NCBI RefSeq assembly: GCF_002995805.1
Contig: NZ_PVXL01000029.1
Span: 34,055 to 98,054 of the forward strand
Reading direction: 5' to 3'
DNA: 64,000 nucleotides
Origin: Neomoorella stamsii
GTDB taxonomy: Bacteria > Bacillota > DSM-521 > Neomoorellales > Neomoorellaceae
How positions within the stretch are numbered: the stretch's first letter is position 1; each line of letters opens with the position of its first letter. The translations under genes and the position numbers were made by a program. The notes beneath the pieces are model-generated. The model had not been told where the DNA came from and made no database searches. It saw nothing but the letters and a program-made list of their open reading frames with translations. This document shows positions 59,862 through 64,000 of the stretch, in pieces.

Positions 59862-59906
59862 TTAAAGCCCCCGGTTGCGCGTTAAAGCGCCGGCCGGGGG
59901 CTTTTT
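59862..59906 (-). terminator. Bidirectional terminator beside the LysM protein gene
   Basis: AAAGCCCCCGG (59864-59874) pairs with CCGGGGGCTTT (59894-59904), with a smaller CGC/GCG stem inside the loop. T runs exist on both strands, so it can end the minus-strand gene at 59921. Confidence 0.75.
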
Positions 59907-59920
59907 ATCATTACCCTTTA

Positions 59921-60925
59921 CTAATTCCGGGCCAGGTTTTCCTGGTAGTCATACATCATTCTCGTGATGGTTGCTATATTGGCAAAGCCCTTGTCAGGAT
60001 CTTCGACTCCCTGGGAGAGGACGGTGACGATAAAGGGTCGGGAGCCAAAGACGACGCCGGCATCAGCCGGGCTGCCCCAGATGAATCCTTCCTTGTGGGC
60101 CACAGTAACGCCGTCAGGTATCTTTAAGGGTATGCCTTCATTGTAAATACCATTGGCCATGTCGTCCAGGAGCCGGCGGCCGTCGGGGTTGACTTTAGCA
60201 AAGTCCAGGGCCGCCTGGACATAGATAGCCATATCCCGGGCTGTGCTCAAGTTTTGGCCGTCAGGAAAGACCGTTTGGCCACCCAGGCTCCGCATAAAAC
60301 TCGCAATACTGCCCTTGCCGACAAAATTGCGCAGCATATTGTAGGCAATATTGTCGCTGGTAGTAATGGCCAGGGTGGTTAAGGTTCTTAAGGTAAGCTT
60401 GTCCCCATCTTTGACACTGAACTGCAGGATGCCGCTGCCGCCCTGGTAGTCGGTGGCGCTGTTATAGGTCAGCTTTTGCTGCCAGTCCAGGTTGCCCTGG
60501 GCGACCAGGTGATTGATAAACAGGACGGCCGGCAGCTTTACCGTGCTGGCTGCAGGCAGGGGGGAGTCGGCATTGATGCCGAAGGACTGGCCGGAAATGA
60601 GGTCTTTAAAGTAGACGCCGTAAGTTCCCGGCTGGCCGGCCAGGTAGTCCTCAATTTGCTTCTTCAGGGGGGTGTAGTCGGTGGTATTTGCTACAGCCCC
60701 ATCGGGGATATAAAGGTTCTGGCCTGGATAAATAATATCGCTGCTTAAATTATTACTGCTTTTTAGAGCATCTACGCTGGTACCAAAACGCCGGGCAATC
60801 AACCACAGGGTATCGCCGGGCTGCACCGGGTAGTTCATGGCCCGGGCCACCAGGGGAAAAACCACCAGTGCGGCCAGGACGAAGATGAAGGGCAAGTATC
60901 TTAACTTGTGACGACGAAACATCAA
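59921..60925 (-). CDS. LysM and serine beta-lactamase-like exported protein
   Basis: A 334-residue protein. A signal peptide (FIFVLAALVVFPLVARA) precedes one LysM repeat (NYPVQPGDTLWLIARRFGTS, then YPGQNLYIPDG). The rest has class A beta-lactamase/DD-peptidase motifs: SxxK in PAASTVKLPAVL, SDN in ITTSDNIAYNML, and HKEG near the C-terminus in place of KTG. There is no obvious Glu166-type loop, so it may be a peptidoglycan-directed peptidase and not a lactamase. ATG behind AGGAGGTG. Cell-wall located. Confidence 0.85.
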   Translation of the reverse strand: MMFRRHKLRYLPFIFVLAALVVFPLVARAMNYPVQPGDTLWLIARRFGTSVDALKSSNNLSSDIIYPGQNLYIPDGAVANTTDYTPLKKQIEDYLAGQPGTYGVYFKDLISGQSFGINADSPLPAASTVKLPAVLFINHLVAQGNLDWQQKLTYNSATDYQGGSGILQFSVKDGDKLTLRTLTTLAITTSDNIAYNMLRNFVGKGSIASFMRSLGGQTVFPDGQNLSTARDMAIYVQAALDFAKVNPDGRRLLDDMANGIYNEGIPLKIPDGVTVAHKEGFIWGSPADAGVVFGSRPFIVTVLSQGVEDPDKGFANIATITRMMYDYQENLARN

Positions 60926-61115
60926 AGCACCTCCTGAGAAATGTAGCAGGGTTTGTCCCTCCCCCTTATATTAAAACATAAAAGTGGTGGAGAAATATTA
61001 AGAAAGTATAAGTTTGGGCAGCGTAATTTTTGCCGGGGAAGGAAAGTTTTGCAGGTGGTGCAACTCCTGGCCATAACCGGCGGTGAGCCCTGGATTTATA
61101 CATGCCTGCGGGAGC

Positions 61116-61361
61116 ATGATTAACCCCCTTGATAACGGTAAGTACCTGCCGGCGCAGCCGGAAGATGAAAGTAAGACTATTTCCCTTAACCGGCTAAAGA
61201 AGGAAATTTCTGAAGTAAGAAAATCATCGATAATAAATCGTAAGCCGCTGGTAACCGCTCATAACATCTTCCACGACTTGGAAAATATCTGGTCGGGAAA
61301 TGACTCCCCATCTTACGGGGTAACGGAAACGGAGAAGATTTTAGCGGAGGGAACCAAGTAG
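61116..61361 (+). CDS. Small hypothetical protein
   Basis: An 81-residue frame from ATG 61116 (an in-frame GTG is at 61083): MINPLDNGKYLPAQPEDESK, then LNRLKKEISEVRKSSIINRK, ending in KILAEGTK. Hydrophilic, helical, no Cys. The site GGGAG is only one base from the ATG, so the start is doubtful. No family recognised. Codon use is AT-rich compared with neighbours. Confidence 0.4.
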   Translation: MINPLDNGKYLPAQPEDESKTISLNRLKKEISEVRKSSIINRKPLVTAHNIFHDLENIWSGNDSPSYGVTETEKILAEGTK

Positions 61362-61857
61362 TGGTTCCTTTCGTCTATAAGTAAGAGAACAGCTATGAGT
61401 AGGGGTTCAAGAAGCTGCCGGAACTCTGCTTCAGGAGAGGTTGGCGCCCGAGGGTAACTACACACAGTACATTCCCGGATATAGACGCATATAGGTATTA
61501 TTATCAATTACCATCTTCGTTGAAAAATAAAAAGCTGAATTAAAAAGATTTGCGGAAATTTTGGGACCTTATTGAGAGAGTTGGATGTTAACTTTTTCCG
61601 GGCCACGAGAATTTTTCGCTTGCACGCAGGGAACCCTTACAGAATATCCCTTATTTTACCACACATTTTTTTGTCTACCATTCCCTTTGCTGTTACTTTT
61701 TCCATGGTTTGTTCGTCTACTAGTTAGGGAAAGGCGATGGGGAATGTGTGCCGCAGGCACCTGGATAAAGAAAGTAGAGGGAACATCCGCCAACCCTCTT
61801 TCTCCGGTCCGGAACGGGCTGGGGTTGCGCGGAAAATCCCGGGGGAGTGCTTATCTA
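61362..61857. other. Stretch without supported gene
   Basis: About 500 bases, AT-rich at first. A long plus-strand frame from 61585 joins the sigma gene below, but its first 90 codons (Phe/Leu- and Arg-rich, no family resemblance) are unlikely to be translated. I saw no convincing terminator or promoter; the sigma gene promoter is probably within it. Confidence 0.4.
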
Positions 61858-62409
61858 TTGCACAAAAGAGATGAAAATGGACGGGGCACCCGGGCTTCCT
61901 TCGCGGAGTTATACGACCGGTACTTTGACGCCGTAAATCGCTATTTACGCTACCGCATGGATAATCCCTGGGACGCCGACGACCTTACCGCGGCGGTCTT
62001 TTTGAAGGCTATGGAAAATTTTCCTAAATACCGGGGCGATGCTCCCGTTGCGGTTTGGCTCTTTCGCATCGCCCACAACGCCTATGTGGACTACCTGCGG
62101 GGGCGCCGGGAAAGGGTATTTACGGAAGAGGAAATGTCTTATCTGGAGGCGGCGCCGTCCGGTCCCGAGGAGGAGCTTTTGCGTTCCGAAGAGGTGCGGT
62201 AGCTCAAAGACATGCTGCGGCGGTTGTCACCGGAACAAAGGGACGTGGTTTCCTTAAGGTACGCCGGGGAGCTAAAGTTCAGCCAGATTGCCCAGGTGCT
62301 GGGGAAAAGCACCGCGGCGGTGCGGATGATTCATCACCGGGCGCTGAAGGCGCTGCGGGCCAATTATGCAAAAGACAGGGAGGAGGTAGAGGGGATTGGG
62401 CGGCAATAG
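61858..62409 (+). pseudogene. ECF-type RNA polymerase sigma factor with in-frame TAG
   Basis: From a TTG at 61858 (site GGGGGAG) the frame gives sigma region 2: FAELYDRYFDAVNRYLRYRM, then ADDLTAAVFLKAMENFPKYR and WLFRIAHNAYVDYLRGRRER. At 62200 a TAG stops it between regions 2 and 4. The same frame goes on with region 4: LKDMLRRLSPEQRDVVSLRY, then GELKFSQIAQVLGKSTAAVR and RALKALRANY, ending at 62409. A single base (CAG to TAG) would explain the break. The next gene, a membrane protein, overlaps its end by 14 bases and is its probable anti-sigma-type partner. Confidence 0.8.
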
Positions 62410-63877
62410 AACGCATAACGGCAATAATCCGGACAAGGTTACCCCGCTGGACCACCGGCGCCATAAAGGAACGGGCCGGGAGGAAACGGACCTGATCCCG
62501 GATGAAAGCTCCCTGGGCGAACTTTTAATCCACATGCGCAGGGTGCGCCAAACCGTGCCGGTGAACACGCGGCTGCGGGAAGAGTTGCGGGCGCGGCTGC
62601 TTCAGATGCAGCCGACGGAAGGGGCCGGCGGGACACAACGGCCTGGAGCCGCCTCCACCTCGGAGGGAGCACCGCAGCCCGGGGTCATCTCCACCGGGGA
62701 AGGGACGCCACCATCTTCGGCCCAACCCGCCGGAAAGGGCCGGTGGCCGAAATATTTCTGGCTGTTCCCGGCGGTACTGCTCCTGGCAGCCGGGTACTGG
62801 CTGTGGTGGTCCACCCTGGCACCCAAAACCCTGGAGGCAGGAACAACCAGTGAAATCAGCCGATTCTGGCTGGAGGACAGCCCCCTGGAATTTGCCTGCG
62901 CACCCCGGGGGCGGGGCTTTCTGGCCGTGAGGGGCGGTGCCCTGTTACTGCTGGACCAGTACGGCAACCAGACCGGCATAGTAAAGCCCCCCGGGGGCCA
63001 GTCCTATGCCTGGCCCGCCCTCACCCCCTCCGGCGATCAGCTGGCGCTGGTGCGGCGGTATGAAACCGGGGAGGCGGAGATTATTAGGGCGGCCATGCCG
63101 GCGGTTCCCCTGGCGCCGGAGGCCGTCCCGCAGGTGGAAAGGGCCCTGGCCGGTGCCGCCGTACTTTTAAAGGTGGATAAGGGGAAAAACCCGGCCGGCC
63201 TGGCCTGGTCGCCCGACGGCAAAACCCTGGCCTATTCCATGGAGGAACCCGGCGGGAAAGAAGAGATCTTCCTCTTGACCGGGGGTAAGGAGCCGGTATC
63301 CCTGGGCCCCGGCAGGAATCCGGCCTGGTCTCCGGACGGGTCCCGGCTGGCGGTGGAACGGGCCGGTCCTGCCGGTGAACCGGAACTGTGGTTGGTTACT
63401 CCCGGCGGCGGCGATGCCCGCCGGCTGACCGGAGGGCGGCAGCCTGCCTGGAGTCCCCGGGGGTACCTGGCCTTTATCCGGGCGAAAACCACCGAACGGG
63501 TGCTGACCTACAGCCGGGACGGCTCACCTCTGTTCACGGTGCGCCAGCGCCAGGAGGAAATCAGGACCATTAACCCGGAACTCCTAGGGAAAAGGCTCCC
63601 CAAACAGAAAGAAAACCAGACCCTGTCCACCGACCGGCTGCTCCTGGCCCCGGATACCACACCGGGGGGAACCGAATTGAACTGGCTGCGGCAGCTGGAA
63701 ATGGAAGGGGTGCGGGAACCAAGGACGCTCCTCCTGGACCAGTTGAACAATTATCAAAGCATGCACTTCAGCCCCGACGGCAAAACCCTGCTGGTGGCCC
63801 GCCGGGATGGAGGAACAGTGACGCTGGTGCAGGTGGAACTGCGGGAAAAAACAACCGGGCGGGGTGAAAAGCAATGA
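62396..63877 (+). CDS. Membrane-anchored TolB-like propeller protein, partner of the sigma factor
   Basis: A 493-residue protein with a cytosolic N-terminus of about 110 residues (LGELLIHMRRVRQTVPVN, then Pro/Ala/Gly-rich), one membrane helix (YFWLFPAVLLLAAGYWLWW, about 120-140) and an outside domain with WD40/TolB-type repeats: GLAWSPDGKTLAYSMEE, NPAWSPDGSRLAVERA, QPAWSPRGYLAFIRA and HFSPDGKTLLVARRD. TTG start with AGGAGGTAGAGGGGA. It overlaps the sigma gene, so it may be an anti-sigma factor that senses the outside through its propeller, but there is no zinc-type anti-sigma motif. Confidence 0.75.
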   Translation: MGGNRTHNGNNPDKVTPLDHRRHKGTGREETDLIPDESSLGELLIHMRRVRQTVPVNTRLREELRARLLQMQPTEGAGGTQRPGAASTSEGAPQPGVISTGEGTPPSSAQPAGKGRWPKYFWLFPAVLLLAAGYWLWWSTLAPKTLEAGTTSEISRFWLEDSPLEFACAPRGRGFLAVRGGALLLLDQYGNQTGIVKPPGGQSYAWPALTPSGDQLALVRRYETGEAEIIRAAMPAVPLAPEAVPQVERALAGAAVLLKVDKGKNPAGLAWSPDGKTLAYSMEEPGGKEEIFLLTGGKEPVSLGPGRNPAWSPDGSRLAVERAGPAGEPELWLVTPGGGDARRLTGGRQPAWSPRGYLAFIRAKTTERVLTYSRDGSPLFTVRQRQEEIRTINPELLGKRLPKQKENQTLSTDRLLLAPDTTPGGTELNWLRQLEMEGVREPRTLLLDQLNNYQSMHFSPDGKTLLVARRDGGTVTLVQVELREKTTGRGEKQ

Positions 63878-63921
63878 GAGCATTCCTGTAATGATGTAAG
63901 GTAGGTGTTGCCAATAAAAAA

Positions 63922-63972
63922 GCCTCCTGGTAAAAAAATAATAGACCAAAACAAACAAACCAACCAGGAGGC
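63922..63972 (+). repeat. Inverted repeat enclosing a ribosome-binding site
   Basis: GCCTCCTGGT (63922-63931) pairs with ACCAGGAGGC (63963-63972); the AGGAGG ribosome site of the next gene is in the right arm. The loop (63932-63962) is A-rich. It would lock translation on read-through transcripts, a known safeguard of insertion-sequence transposase genes. Confidence 0.6.
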
Positions 63973-63982
63973 GAGAAACCGA

Positions 63983-64000
63983 ATGAATGAGGTGCAAAAG
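63983..64000 (+). CDS. Start of a further gene, cut by the window edge
   Basis: ATG with CAGGAGGCG nine bases ahead; the first codons read MNEVQK. Only six codons are in the window. The hairpin over its ribosome site and the many dead IS in the region make a transposase likely, but this is a guess. Confidence 0.5.

Noticed and set aside
62200..62202. Pyrrolysine reading of TAG in the sigma factor
   Set aside because: Sigma factors have no known use for it and no pyl genes are in the window; a point mutation is simpler.

Overview
The window reads like a chromosome segment of a thermophilic, spore-forming acetogenic Firmicute, most probably Moorella or a close relative. This is an inference from gene content: corrinoid methyltransferase sets (MtaB, MtaC, a methyl-tetrahydrofolate-type transferase, two MtaA-like proteins), a SleB-type cortex hydrolase, bacterial Ku/LigD, a CydDC fusion, high GC and many decayed insertion sequences. 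No rRNA, tRNA or CRISPR array was seen.

Layout. 1-2.4 kb: end of hpt, guaA, a broken HicB-like gene and a holin-like peptide gene with a convergent antisense promoter (a type I toxin-antitoxin candidate). 2.4-7.3 kb: two MtaA-like (UroD-fold) methyltransferases with a CdaR-type regulator between them, then a guanylate-kinase-like protein. 7.3-14.0 kb (minus): cytochrome bd operon cydA-cydB-cydDC, next to an Rrf2 regulator whose probable operator occurs before both rrf2 and cydA. 14.0-18.6 kb (minus): ferritin-like protein, three-gene ABC-2 efflux set with a TetR stump, PIN/Phd toxin-antitoxin pair. 18.7-22.4 kb (minus): ECF transporter whose S component resembles TrpP, preceded by a leader with regularly spaced GAG/UAG triplets and a terminator, as in TRAP attenuation.

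22.4-38.3 kb: a decayed IS110 element, then a large defence locus: SNF2 helicase with N-terminal HTH and C-terminal DUF3883-like nuclease, DUF5343 protein, TIGR02391 (HEPN-like) protein, DUF1156 DNA methylase, DUF499 ATPase, GmrSD-like DUF262/HNH protein and a NERD-like remnant. It resembles DISARM-related systems but lacks drmA, drmB and drmC here. The DUF5343/TIGR02391 pair and one patch inside the methylase are much more AT-rich than their surroundings.

38.4-51.8 kb: SLH-domain lipid/stress-type exported protein, amidohydrolase, sdpR/sdpI pair, several frameshifted genes (copper-amine-oxidase-like/TolB protein, Dam-type methylase, Uma2 and IS256 remnants), KhtT/KhtU K+/H+ antiporter, and NHEJ genes split into a LigD polymerase and, 5 kb away, Ku plus LigD ligase. 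51.8-59.5 kb: flavin oxidoreductase, mtaB-mtaC-methyltransferase (minus) facing a second corrinoid protein (plus), with a PocR/AraC regulator and a shared box at both divergent promoters. 59.7-64 kb: IS4-like remnant, LysM/beta-lactamase-like protein, an ECF sigma gene interrupted by an in-frame TAG, its probable membrane partner, and the start of a further gene behind a hairpin that hides its ribosome-binding site.
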